A stretch of DNA of 64,000 nt, from NCBI GenBank assembly GCA_031002005.1, contig CM061920.1:49392610-49456609 (forward strand), written 5' to 3'. This DNA comes from Vandiemenella viatica. Lineage: Eukaryota > Arthropoda > Insecta > Orthoptera > Morabidae. The translations under genes were made by a program, and so were the position numbers. Positions 32,434-42,943 of the stretch are shown piece by piece. How positions within the stretch are numbered: the first letter of the stretch is position 1; every line of letters begins with the position of its first letter. A model generated the notes under the pieces. It was not told where the DNA came from. It did not search any database and saw only the letters and a list, made by a program, of their open reading frames with translations.

Positions 32434-33433
32434 NNNNNNNNNNNNNNNNNNNNNNNNNNNNNNNNNNNNNNNNNNNNNNNNNNNNNNNNNNNNNNNNNNN
32501 NNNNNNNNNNNNNNNNNNNNNNNNNNNNNNNNNNNNNNNNNNNNNNNNNNNNNNNNNNNNNNNNNNNNNNNNNNNNNNNNNNNNNNNNNNNNNNNNNNNN
32601 NNNNNNNNNNNNNNNNNNNNNNNNNNNNNNNNNNNNNNNNNNNNNNNNNNNNNNNNNNNNNNNNNNNNNNNNNNNNNNNNNNNNNNNNNNNNNNNNNNNN
32701 NNNNNNNNNNNNNNNNNNNNNNNNNNNNNNNNNNNNNNNNNNNNNNNNNNNNNNNNNNNNNNNNNNNNNNNNNNNNNNNNNNNNNNNNNNNNNNNNNNNN
32801 NNNNNNNNNNNNNNNNNNNNNNNNNNNNNNNNNNNNNNNNNNNNNNNNNNNNNNNNNNNNNNNNNNNNNNNNNNNNNNNNNNNNNNNNNNNNNNNNNNNN
32901 NNNNNNNNNNNNNNNNNNNNNNNNNNNNNNNNNNNNNNNNNNNNNNNNNNNNNNNNNNNNNNNNNNNNNNNNNNNNNNNNNNNNNNNNNNNNNNNNNNNN
33001 NNNNNNNNNNNNNNNNNNNNNNNNNNNNNNNNNNNNNNNNNNNNNNNNNNNNNNNNNNNNNNNNNNNNNNNNNNNNNNNNNNNNNNNNNNNNNNNNNNNN
33101 NNNNNNNNNNNNNNNNNNNNNNNNNNNNNNNNNNNNNNNNNNNNNNNNNNNNNNNNNNNNNNNNNNNNNNNNNNNNNNNNNNNNNNNNNNNNNNNNNNNN
33201 NNNNNNNNNNNNNNNNNNNNNNNNNNNNNNNNNNNNNNNNNNNNNNNNNNNNNNNNNNNNNNNNNNNNNNNNNNNNNNNNNNNNNNNNNNNNNNNNNNNN
33301 NNNNNNNNNNNNNNNNNNNNNNNNNNNNNNNNNNNNNNNNNNNNNNNNNNNNNNNNNNNNNNNNNNNNNNNNNNNNNNNNNNNNNNNNNNNNNNNNNNNN
33401 NNNNNNNNNNNNNNNNNNNNNNNNNNNNNNNNN
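32434..33433. other. assembly gap of exactly 1,000 N
   Basis: A run of 1,000 N. The round number suggests a placeholder gap, so the true distance and possibly the orientation of the two sides are unknown. Reading frames drawn across it have no meaning. Confidence 0.98.
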
Positions 33434-33755
33434 CCCTCAAAGAGTAATAAAAAGAGTCCCCAAAACCAACTCATCCCAAATACTGTGACACGTAAAGTAG
33501 AGCTATTCAGGTAGCGGGACCTTCACAAACACGCTGTTGAGGCACGACAAAGTGCTAAAAAGCATAATATATCAGCCAGAGTAGAACTGATATGACCATA
33601 AAAATACTGTAGGGGTTTATCACATGTCGTCTTTGACAAACCGCAGTCATGTTTTCCCCTCAAAGAGTAATAAAAAGAGTCCCCAAAACCAACTCATCCC
33701 AAATACTGTGACACGTAAAGTAGAGCTACTTCACAAACACGCTGTTGAGGCACAC
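33434..33755. repeat. duplicated segment beside the gap
   Basis: The ~70 bases from ccctcaaagagtaataaaaa to cacgtaaagtagagct at 33434-33503 recur without visible change at 33658-33727. After each copy follows cacaaacacgctgttgaggc (33525 and 33732), with an extra piece in the first. The spacing is about 224 bp. It may be a true tandem duplication in the LINE-D leader or ORF1, or an assembly artefact at the gap edge. Confidence 0.8.
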
Positions 33756-34490
33756 ACAAATAATTAAAAAACTTCTCAGTAAAAGTGACATTGGAAAAAC
33801 TACGTGGCACAAGAGGCCCGCCACAGTGCTACAAATATCAGGGGATTGGACATGTCTCAGCATTGTGTAATGCCAGATAAATGTGTGCAGGAGACCATGC
33901 GACGACGGACTCCGCCCTAACCAAAGGACAAACCCCACAAAAGTACGCAGACTGTGCTAGTGACCATGTCGCCAGTTACAGAAAATGCCCAACGTCTCAA
34001 GATTCAACTAGAAGCAGAAGATTAAATATGCTGTACACGCTGAAGCCATGAGGAAACAACGACAACAGCGGCAAAAGAATCAACTGCAACAACAGTTAAA
34101 TAAACAAGAAACTTCCCTGCAGGATCCTGATGCCTTCCCGCTCCTGCCAGGACATGAAAATGAAAACCAGCAGGGATTGAGTGACAACCAACCCCCGGTT
34201 CAGTCAAACATTGAGTTTAAGGGACAACAATTCCAAGAAACCCTCTATCAGGAAAGGCTGGGAAACCAACCAAGGAAAACAGCAACCAATAGAAGTAACA
34301 GGATATCCGCAGACCTGAATCTGCAATAGCAGAACAAGCCTACTGATGACAGCAAGAATCCAATCCTGCTAAAACATGATCCAGACATCATTACAGACAC
34401 TAATGTCTGTGATTGCAGACATTCCGAGGCAAGTTAAAGCCGCAATAAAGGCAGCGGTACAGGCCGCATCAAGAGGTATACCCAACAATC
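33756..34490 (+). pseudogene. LINE-D ORF1 (gag) with zinc knuckles
   Basis: Plus strand: RGPPQCYKYQGIGHVSALC (33812-33868) is a CCHC knuckle with the second Cys changed to Tyr. It is followed by CAGDHATTD and CASDHVASYRKCP, the second and third knuckles typical of Jockey/I-type ORF1 proteins. A basic, Gln-rich tail follows (34048-34329). A stop and frame change sit inside. The protein would package the LINE RNA. Confidence 0.8.
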
Positions 34491-35155
34491 AGCAACATTA
34501 CTAGTTTGATCCAAAAATTTGACCATACGCATCTGGAATGCCAACGGCATATGGAACCAGATGGGTGAATTTAGCGAGTTCTTAAGTGATAAGCAGATTG
34601 ATATCTGCTGAGTCACAGAAACCAACATAAAGTCAATTGTAAAGGCTGTAGTTGCTAACTACACATGCTACCGAAAATGGTAGACTGACGGCGGGTGGTG
34701 GTACCGCAATCTACATCCGCTCCTCCATAAGGCACCATGAAGTGCTCTGCCAAAACTAATGACGATTGAAGCATCTGGTGTCGCTGCTGATACATCCAGT
34801 GGCAGGTTGCTCCTATTCTCCGCATACCGAAGAGCTACCAACAAATTCACGAGGAAGATCGCTAAAATACTAAAAATTCGTGCGAATGTCTTCATTGCAG
34901 GGGACGTTAATGCGAAACACTGTAATTGGAATTCCAAACATACAAACACAGCCGGCAAGCAGCTAGTACGTGCAGTATAGGCAAATGACGGCATGGTATG
35001 GGGTCCACTGATCCCACCATCTCTTAAAGAAGATTTTTGCCTGATGTCCTTGACATTGCAATAATCAAAGGACTTAATCATTCAATAGCAATAACTACAA
35101 AAATGGCACTCTCTTCCGATCATATACCTGTCATTTTTTATCTAGCCGAGGTGCA
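34491..35155 (+). pseudogene. LINE-D ORF2 endonuclease
   Basis: Plus strand, in pieces: IRIWNANGIWNQMGEFSEFL (34527-34586), DKQIDIC and VTETNIK; TIEASGVAADTSSGRLLLFS (34762-34821), VFIAGDVNAKHCNWNSKHTN (34888-34947) with the GDxNAKHxxWNS motif; and LSSDHIPVIF near 35112-35141 with the SDHxPV motif. These are the metal-binding and catalytic blocks of APE endonucleases in Jockey-type LINEs. A stop after DIC and frame changes break it. Confidence 0.85.
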
Positions 35156-36178
35156 AGATTGAAAATCTCAGCCGACACAGAAACATCAAAAGTATAAACT
35201 GGGACTTCCCCACAACAAAAACCCAAACTGTAGAATTTCTCAAAACCTCTTCTGCCCAATATCAGAAAGGCGATAACCATCAAAAATCGACTCATTAGGG
35301 AATGGCAGATTACGCGTGATCCAGCCATCAAGCAACACATAAATTGGACGCGGCGCGAAATCAAGGTAGAGGTGCAGCAAACACAAAAATAAAGAATGGG
35401 AAGGCCTACGCATATCATAAATAAATAAGACGGTTCTGCTTGGAGACTAACTAGGCGAATGTTGCGAAGAAGAGAGAACCTACCGCCTTTCATGGTAGGC
35501 TACAGAATCGTTAGCGAACGAGAAGAAAAAGTTGAGACTATAGCAGAAGTCTTCGAAGCCAACTTCCGTCCCGTGCAGGACCATCTAAATGTGCAACACA
35601 TACAGCTGGCAGAAGAGCAACTGCACAGGTTTTCTAAATGCTAACATCCCCGAAAAGGATTCAATAGATCCAAACACGGAAGATGAGGTCATCGATATGT
35701 TACAACGCCCAAATCCCAAAAAGCAACGGGACATGATGGTATAGGGGAACCACTATAAGAATAACTACCAAGGCAAGCTATAATATACCTACTCGTAACA
35801 GCTATTTTCAATCATATTATAAAAACTGGTGACTAACCTGAGAGCTGGAAGCAAGCTGATATTGTGGCCATTCCTAAACCAGGGAAACACAGAAGATCCC
35901 CGAAATCCTACAGGCCTATAAGCCTACCACCTGCCATGTTCAAATATTTGAAAAGCTCTATCTAAGGAGGCTGCGACATCATATAGATCAAGAGCAACTG
36001 CTTCTGTAAGAACAATTAGGGTTCAGAAAAGCACCATTATACATCCCAAAAGCTACTCAGACTTGTAGAAAACGCGCTAAGTGCATTCGAGAAGAAAGAG
36101 TATTTCGGGGCAGTTTTCTTGGATGTCTAGAAAGCCTGTATGGCACCAAGGACTGTTATATACAGTGAGCTCTTAGTT
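35156..36178 (+). pseudogene. LINE-D reverse transcriptase N-terminal part, truncated
   Basis: Plus-strand pieces: PNPKKQRDMMV-like text near 35705 (PN.KA.G.DG), YRPISLPPAMFKYLKSS-like text near 35905-35960 (YRPISLL), LGFRKAPLY near 36018 and FLDVxKACMAPRTVI near 36115-36160 (motif A). Frameshifts are frequent. The copy ends at about 36178 where the foldback element starts, so motifs B and C are missing here, and I do not find them beyond the foldback element. Confidence 0.72.
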
Positions 36179-37372
36179 GGAGACCATCAGACTTATTAAT
36201 AACGGATATCGATCTCCTTCATATATTGAAGGGTATATAGCGTATATGTCTGTGGTGCAGTCATTTATCAAAATGTGCCCTATTTTTTTTAGATATTCGC
36301 ATGCATAAAAACAAGAAAATCTGAATGTCTGGTATATACTAAATTAATGTCCCATTTTACCAAATGGCGGCGTGGTTTATGCGGTAGCATGTAAGCTTCA
36401 TAATTTTCTGACCCGAGTTCAAATCCCCGCAGAATCAAATATTTTTATGTATTTTTATCTTCAAAAATTGTCAAGCATGACTTATTTATTTTGTTAAAAC
36501 TTTATTTACACACTTTTATTGTGCGAAATAAAATTTAAAACAAATCACATTGCTTATAACAGATACACCAAACATAATTTCGGACCATATATCAACAATG
36601 GATTCCTAATATGACTCGCCCATACACAATGAAATTAAGTCAGGAGGCGAAACTACTAGTAAATTGGAATCTGACACAAGAATTTTGCACTGTTTGTGAC
36701 CGTTTGTCACGTGCTCTTTCATTTCCTTGCTGAGCTCCATTTTTCGTCACGGATAGGCCTACTATTTTTTTCCAACCATACACAAGCAATGGTTCTTGGA
36801 ACAAATCGATTTTAGAAGAAAGAAAGAAAAATCTATCTTTCGTTTAAAATACCTCTAAAATAATGTAAGAATGGAGACTTTCCTGACATATGATTGCAAT
36901 TATGTTTTCAAGGGTGTCCGGCCAATTTGTGTTGTGAAAAGACAATCCGTCGGTAGACCCGTGAATTCATTACGGAAAAAAAAACCGCTGAAATGTAGGA
37001 TGCATGTTTGTTAAATATTATTACACTCAATAAAAGCGTGTAAATGAAGTTATAAGAAAATTAAAATATCAAGTTCGAAAATTTCTGGAGATAAAAATAA
37101 ATAAAAATGTTTGATTATGCGGGGATTTGAACTCGGGTCAGAAAATCATAAAGCTCATACCCTACCGCATGGACCACGCCGACATTTAGAATTGTGGGAC
37201 AATAATTTACTACATACCCGTCATTTAGAATTTTTTGTTTCTATGCATGCGAATTTCTCAAAAACTATGGCGCATTTTGAGAAATGACTACACCACAGAC
37301 AAATATGCTGTGTACCCTTCAACATTTATGAAGGAGATCGAAATCCGTTCTTAACAAGTCTGATGGTTCCCA
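36179..37372. mobile_element. foldback element with ~340-bp inverted arms
   Basis: 36179-36525 is the inverted repeat of 37372-37033. Outer ends read gagaccatcagacttattaa and, inverted, ggaaccatcagacttgttaa. Both arms share cggat-tcgatctccttcat, tgtctgtggtg, tattcgcatgc, a tRNA-like part (ggtttatgcggtagcat and gagttcaaatccccgc) and, inside, atttacac-cttttattg. The ~500-bp centre has no ORF of note but contains the ggagactttcct/gggtgtccggcc text also seen at 3190. I could not find a target duplication. A single arm of this family lies at 48416-48670. Confidence 0.8.
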
Positions 37373-38228
37373 GGCATCCTACTGACCCAGACCACCGACC
37401 ATTCGAGTGAGTGTTTTCAAGCTGAACGCACGTATCGCATGCTAAGATGCCGTCCATCCAGAGAGTGTCTGAATTTCGAGAAAAACCCATATCAAACCAT
37501 ACGATGCCTTTCCGCTCGCAAGGTGGGAGGCTCGACTTCAGCCAGGCAAAGAACCATGGGAGGTATTCGTTGCCGTTGCGCTCGATGAGATTACTTAGGA
37601 GTGGCTAATACCTTCAAGGAACTCGAGTATGCGGTTGAACACTCAGACTCATCGGTTACTGCCTTGAGAGACGACCTAATGCCAGTTCCTTTGATATATG
37701 CAGAGGGGTTCTCAGAGAAATCATGGCGCCATCACCATCTACGACGGAGACAACAGATGACAGCACCGTTTAGGCACGCAGCGGGGATGTCGGCGCATCA
37801 GCTGACTGCAGCAGCGGTGAGCCGACAGTCTACGTCCAGGGCCAGTACAGCTGCTTACTGTCTACACCTCTGGCAACATCGATTAAGAAAACCATACTAA
37901 TAACCTGGAAGGAGATGCGCCAAGTGTAAGAACTTCCCCATACTCCAGGAAAACAATCACCTGGGTAATGATGTCGTTCCGGTCCGGATTTGCTAGCGGT
38001 ACCAGATGCTGGTGAGTCCGCTCTCATTGGCCGTAAGCGCTGTTCAAATCCGTAGAGCGGGCGGGTGAACGAAAAACCGGTTCTCGCTACCCGAAAACGT
38101 GAGACCATATTTCATAAGATACCAGCCCACGCCATTTCGCCGTCATTCGACTTGCAGCTCTTGAACGGTTCACATCGTAGCTACCTCGGTCGCAAGATGT
38201 CTTCAGAAAATATTGTCTTGAAGGACGT
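37373..38228. other. no recognised feature; GC-richer, coding-like
   Basis: Less AT-rich than its surroundings. A plus-strand open stretch (37601-37900, and in another frame upstream from about 37500) has reasonable composition (EPWEVFVAVALDEIT, NTFKELEYAVEHSDS) but no family I recognise. It may be a further piece of a retroelement gag. The Gypsy LTR begins immediately after it. Confidence 0.35.
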
Positions 38229-38852
38229 TGTAAGACTACTTGCCTTTCTTGGGGTTGACCTGATACTTACTGTAGACCGAACTTCGTGCTTGCTAAAGTT
38301 TTAATTACTAACATACAGCACCCGAAGTTGGATAAATGAGTTCGTAGTCGCCGCCGGTCGCCAGACAGGGTCCAAACCAGTCCGATAAAAGTGTGAGGAT
38401 AACTAACTAAGAGAAATCTTCAAAAGTAATGAAAATCTGTTCTCCACACATTTATTTGAATAAAGTACACATCGAACCAGTTGGCCACTATCAGAATTTA
38501 GATGATAAGGCTATTGAAACTTCGTAATCCGTCGATTGCAAGATTCTTAGAAACAAAAGGAAAGTTTTTTAATCCAAATCAGTCCACACTATATTACTTT
38601 CGATGCCACACTTCACTGTTCTGGTAACTCAACCCACTGTTCAAATCAATTTGAAACATACGTCGCAATGGTTAAACAAGTTCATTCTTCTCCTTACTTC
38701 TTGCTACACCCGCACAGTTAGTATAGCGTCTCACATTACGCGACGCGAGCCGTTCGCTACAAAACCTCGATAACGACTGACTTTAAACAATGTAGTCATG
38801 CGCTCACTTCGGCGCTACTTGCGGGTCGGCGGAATGCTACTGTTATGTTACA
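38229..38852 (-). repeat. Gypsy-1 3' LTR (left)
   Basis: Begins tgtaagactacttgcc and ends ctgttatgttaca, so TG...CA. It is 624 bp. I count at least four differences from the other LTR: g/t in cttggggttg, c/t in ttctcctt, g/a in tgtagtc, and one extra t in cttcggcg. This indicates well under 1% divergence. Confidence 0.95.
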
Positions 38853-39528
38853 TTCCCCAACTACCAATTTGTGATAATTGTTCAGGTTTTTTCCACTGAA
38901 GAATTATCATTACAATAAAAAAAGAAAATTTACAAATACCAAGTTTCAGACTCTCAAGTGTGGCCAACCTACTAACATAAGATACACAAAGCCATTTAAC
39001 ATATTTAAATAAAACAAACAGGCACACAAACAACATCAAGAAAACATATACAGAAAAAAAGACAGGAAGGAACCACATGAAATTGTATAGTTTTCGTGGT
39101 CACAGTTCTCAAATAGACTGTCAATTCTCACGAAAATAAAACTGAAAAGAAAGAACATATATACACAACACGACAAAAATAATATTTCCGCTTCTACCGT
39201 AGGCTCTATGGGTGGAGTCCTTGGTTGCGACACTGGTAGAGGTCATTAACCTCTATACGACTTTTGTCGAAGCACTTCACGCACTACACTGCACTACACA
39301 AAGCCTACTGTTGTTGCTGCAGCTGCTTTGGCATTTTTTCAGGCAGGGTACGAGAGTGGAAATGTGGATTTAGTTTATTGGCTTTAGCCGGAAAAAAAAA
39401 TTAAAGATTTGTTCGCCGCAGCGATGAGGTAATCGGCCTACGCCAAATAAAAATTAGAAAAAAAAATAAGGATAAAGGGTGTCCCCTTCTTTTAGTCAGA
39501 TAAGTCTTCTGGTAACATTTTGTAGGGT

Positions 39529-40436
39529 TTAAGGGAAGTAACATTGAAAGTACCCCTGATTTTGACCAACAGGGTACACTAATAAATAGGAATTCTTCCT
39601 AGGGCAGCTAGCAATCCGATACGGGCCTTCATACAAATACTTAAACTTCCTAATTTCTTTGTTTACGCTAGAGGACTTATAATGAGTCTGCGCCAGTACC
39701 AGATCACCCGGCTTATAGTCGATTGCCTTCCCTCTTTGATCATGCCGCTTCTTCCTCCTCTGAGCTTTCTTCTTCATCTGCTGTTGAACTGTCTTAATCA
39801 ACTCTTCATTATTCAAATCTGAGTAGCAAGTACTAGTAATGTCCGTTAATTGCTTGTCACTATATGGTAAATCTTCGTCCCGCCGCAACTTATCTTTACT
39901 CTTCCATTTTATTGACTTTCTGTCAATTCTTTTCTCTTCTTCATATATCTGTGACTGCTTCAGCTTCCCGACATCTTCTTTACAAGTTCCGTAGTCTGTT
40001 GTTATTGATCTTTCCTTTCCATAGCTCGCTTTAGTTGATAGAAATGTTTCGCATTGTTCGTATACCGCGTCAGCGGCTGCCGCGTGCTTCAAATTATTTT
40101 TGGCACAGGTACCAACACTGTTTAGCCTGGACTGTTACGCGTGTGTTGGCTGCCGTCGCGCTCGCCGGCTGCGCCGTCATGAAATACATAAGACTTCCGC
40201 ACAACTTTAATCCCGTCCAGGCTTACCTCGCCTGTATCCATATTTTCCGAACCATCAATTCCTATTAACATCATCTCACCCTCGCGTAATTTCCTTTGTT
40301 CTCTCCAAATGTGTTCTTGAATTCTTTCGTTTTCAATTTCAAAAATGTCATCTTCGCCTTCTCCTCTGATCTCAGATTCTTCGACTTCTATTTCCTGATC
40401 AAATTTATTTTCATCTTCTACCTCATCCGCCTTCAA
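39529..40436 (-). CDS. Gypsy-1 linker and integrase C-terminal fusion
   Basis: Two frames. 40436-40122 is acidic (DEVEDENKFDQEIEVEESEI), then GEVSLDGIKVV, matching 51349-51110 of Gypsy-2. 40092-39529 (187 residues) begins with EEEKRIDRKSIKWKSKDKL, matching the region just upstream of the protease in Gypsy-2. After about QLTDITSTC it jumps to RGKAIDYKPGDLVLAQTHYK and KFKYLYEGPYRIASC, the integrase C-terminal (SH3-like, GPY/F-like) domain. The junction near 39850-39800 marks the internal deletion that removed protease to integrase core. The fusion keeps an open frame. Confidence 0.75.
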
Positions 40437-41036
40437 TCTTCACTTGTATTGGTTAATAAATTTTCTCGTATCTTGTCGTTCCTCTTCAACTTCGTTATTA
40501 AATACTGTATCATATAGACATATTTCTGGTTGATCCTTTTTCCGCCTCAAGCCTATTTTTCTTCTTTTACTAATAATATTTTCTCTGTATTTGGCCTCTT
40601 TTCTGCCTCCGCCGCTGGCGAAGCCTTCTCAGTGGCAGGCACTAGTTTAAATGTCTGGTATTGTCTTCTGAAATCACGGCTACCCTCTGTTCTTCATTTT
40701 GCGGTCGGTAGTTATGATTCTGGAACCGCCTATGAGATTTTCCTTCCTCTATGTTTTCCTTTCGAACTCCGTCTTACCGGCCTGAGTTTTCCGGTTCTTG
40801 CCGAAAATTTTTATTCCCTTCTCTTCGGTGGTTTTCCTGTCTGAATCCGTTATTTTGAAAATGATTAGTATTATGTTGCCCCTGGTATCTTGTTCTGTAC
40901 ATTCTTTGCTCTTGTACATCTAATCTTCCCAGCATATCTACAGCATCCTTTATGGAGCGGATCTTGTGGCTAGTAAAGTATTAGCTGTGTCTGTTCAGGT
41001 AACCTAGCAGCAATCATTCGTACATACTCTTCTTCA

Positions 41037-41609
41037 CTATGAGGCTGGTCTAAGTATCGGCAAGATGCATAGCACCGCATGAAAAAAATCGGTTTGCGAT
41101 CCTCTTCTCGGGTCATAACGGTCACCGCACATTAATTCTGATTTTACGGCGATCTGCCGCTCTGCCGACCAGTAAAGATTCAAGAAATCTTCTTTGAACT
41201 GCTCGAAAGATGAAAATTCCTCCTCTAATTGCTCTGCCCACAGTCGGGGTCCTGCTCTTAAATGTTTTATTACCATATTAATTTTCTTCCCCTCACTAGC
41301 AGCCATAAAAGGTGGAAAATTTTCGAAATTTTTAATAAACTTTACAGGATGGATGCCATTTCGGTCCGAAAATTCTTCCCAATCAATCTTTTCGTCGTAG
41401 CATTGAACAGGAATTACGGTGCCCTTTCCGGTTTCTTTGTATTTACAGAATTCTTCTCTCACTACACCCGGTACTTGTTTTAATACTTCTTGTTTTATAA
41501 TTAGCGGCGCATGTACCTTCATTCTCTCATCCACAAATACGGCAGTTGACACTTTTAATTTCTCCAACTTCTCATCCAGCTGTTCCACCTCCGCAGTTAT
41601 CTCTTTCAT
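41037..41609 (-). CDS. Gypsy-1 gag capsid-like part
   Basis: 190-residue frame. It starts with a coiled-coil segment (EITAEVEQLDEKLEKLKVST), then a capsid-type region: GIHPVKFIKNFENFPPFMAA, KKINMVIKHLRAGPRLWAEQ and FEQFKEDFLNLYWSAERQ. The last three blocks fit the retrotransposon gag fold (HPxxFIxxFE...A..W...F..F...F...YW). The end near 41037 shifts frame. Downstream frames (40990-40560) continue with R/Q-rich text that may hold the nucleocapsid, but no clear CCHC is visible. Confidence 0.78.
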   Translation of the reverse strand: MKEITAEVEQLDEKLEKLKVSTAVFVDERMKVHAPLIIKQEVLKQVPGVVREEFCKYKETGKGTVIPVQCYDEKIDWEEFSDRNGIHPVKFIKNFENFPPFMAASEGKKINMVIKHLRAGPRLWAEQLEEEFSSFEQFKEDFLNLYWSAERQIAVKSELMCGDRYDPRRGSQTDFFHAVLCILPILRPAS

Positions 41610-41787
41610 CCCAATTTCACTTCCGCATAGCCCTGTCGGGTACCTTCTTGCAATGTTTGGAACTGTCCTTCAATCGTCTTTATACGGTGGCAGTGACTAT
41701 CGCTTTTTTCTTGCAACTGCGCATATTGTTCTTGCAAGGTGTCGGTTTCCTGGCGCAAACTACCAGTTTCACCCTTTAACTCTTGTT

Positions 41788-42267
41788 TTAAATCGGAAAC
41801 TGGGTTGCTAAGTCCTCTGCTCGCATATTACACAAAGCACGATACTCTTCCATATCCTTACGTAATTCTGCTATTTGGGATTTGTGTTCATTCAGAGACT
41901 TAGAATGTAACATTTCCGCGTCAGACTTTAGCTCAGCTTTTAGATTATCGAGCTTGGAATCAAAGGTTTGAGTACTTAATTTAAGATCTGAATCTAACTT
42001 TTCAAATTTATCATGGAGGATTTCAGTACTTGATTTGAGATCCAAATTTAAATTTCCAAACTTGGAATTTAAGATCTCAGAATTCGTATTTAAATTTTCC
42101 AACTTGGAATTTTGGGTTTCAATATTCATACTAATCTCGGACTTTAAACTTTCCGTAGTTGACTGAAAGTCTGACCTTAGAGTTTCCAACTTGGAATTTA
42201 GTAACTCATTTATCACTCGGACCATTTCCGACATATCTACATTCGAGCTTCCCTCAGTTTCCGGCAT
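41788..42267 (-). CDS. Gypsy-1 gag N-terminal coiled-coil protein part
   Basis: An open frame of 159 residues beginning MPETEGSSNVDMSEMVRVIN. Residues 20-140 are a chain of near-repeats of about 14-18 residues with SKLENLN, SKFGNLNLDL, DKFEKLDSDL and SKLDNLKAEL, giving a strong heptad look (long coiled coil). This is a likely N-terminal gag assembly region. The start ATG follows a ~300-base leader. The next gag part (41609-41037) is in another frame with a ~180-base interval, so either a frameshift mutation or programmed slippage separates them; mutation is the simpler reading. A similar coiled-coil region sits in the gag at 63113-63780. Confidence 0.72.
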   Translation of the reverse strand: MPETEGSSNVDMSEMVRVINELLNSKLETLRSDFQSTTESLKSEISMNIETQNSKLENLNTNSEILNSKFGNLNLDLKSSTEILHDKFEKLDSDLKLSTQTFDSKLDNLKAELKSDAEMLHSKSLNEHKSQIAELRKDMEEYRALCNMRAEDLATQFPI

Positions 42268-42943
42268 GACTATAATTTTACACAGAAAACAAGATCACAA
42301 AACACGGCAAATTCGCTTCCCGCGAATCAGACAACCAAACCACAACAACGCCGTTACGAAGCGCCAGCTGCTGCAAGCTATCTAGCTAAGCATGCCATTT
42401 AAAGAAAAAGGAAACAAAAGGTTGCACTATAGGCATAACTACAGGTGGAATTTAAATAATTGCTTCTGTCATCCCTGATGACAAAGGAGAGTAAAATGTA
42501 TTGTCGAGTTAGGAGAGAAAAATCTGGTCCGATTTTTCTTCCTCGATATTTCACAGAAAAAAAAGGAAAATTATCAGAAAAAATTAGGAAAGGATTTAAG
42601 CCTTCAAAAATAGCCAAACAAGCAGCGCACAGCGCGTTCTTAGCTTTCGGAGACTCTGCACGACGATTCTTCTTTCTCCCGCCTTCGTCGTCTCGGCTGC
42701 CCAGCTCCGCGCCGAACAATGTAGAATGTCTTCCCCGCTGCTCCTTGACCAGCCGCGCTGCCTTCGTCGAGTGGGAGTTCTTCCGCACCTTTGGGTATTG
42801 TCGACACTCACTGTTTTGATTGTCGTCGTCTTGATATCACTAGTTTTCCTTTTCTTTCTTTTGTGTGTTTTCCTAGGATTTGAGAAAAATTGTCTCTCCT
42901 CCTAGTACTGATTTCTACCACACAGTCCTGTCACTCGTCGCCA

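Noticed and set aside
32348..33514. Very long open frames on both strands
   Set aside because: They consist almost wholly of the 1,000 N gap; no coding evidence.
34048..34329. Gln/Asn-rich plus-strand frame as a separate host gene
   Set aside because: It directly follows three zinc knuckles of the LINE-D ORF1 and precedes its endonuclease, so it is the ORF1 tail.
36395..36445. Possible tRNA gene (A and B boxes, ending gagttcaaatccccgc)
   Set aside because: No full cloverleaf could be folded by eye, and the same text occurs in both arms of a foldback element and at 48600-48660, so it is repeat-borne.
41419..41811. 130-residue plus-strand open frame
   Set aside because: Shadow of the Gypsy-1 gag on the opposite strand.
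42460..42819. 119-residue plus-strand open frame
   Set aside because: Antisense to the Gypsy-1 leader, no motif, and the homologous leader of Gypsy-2 does not keep it open.
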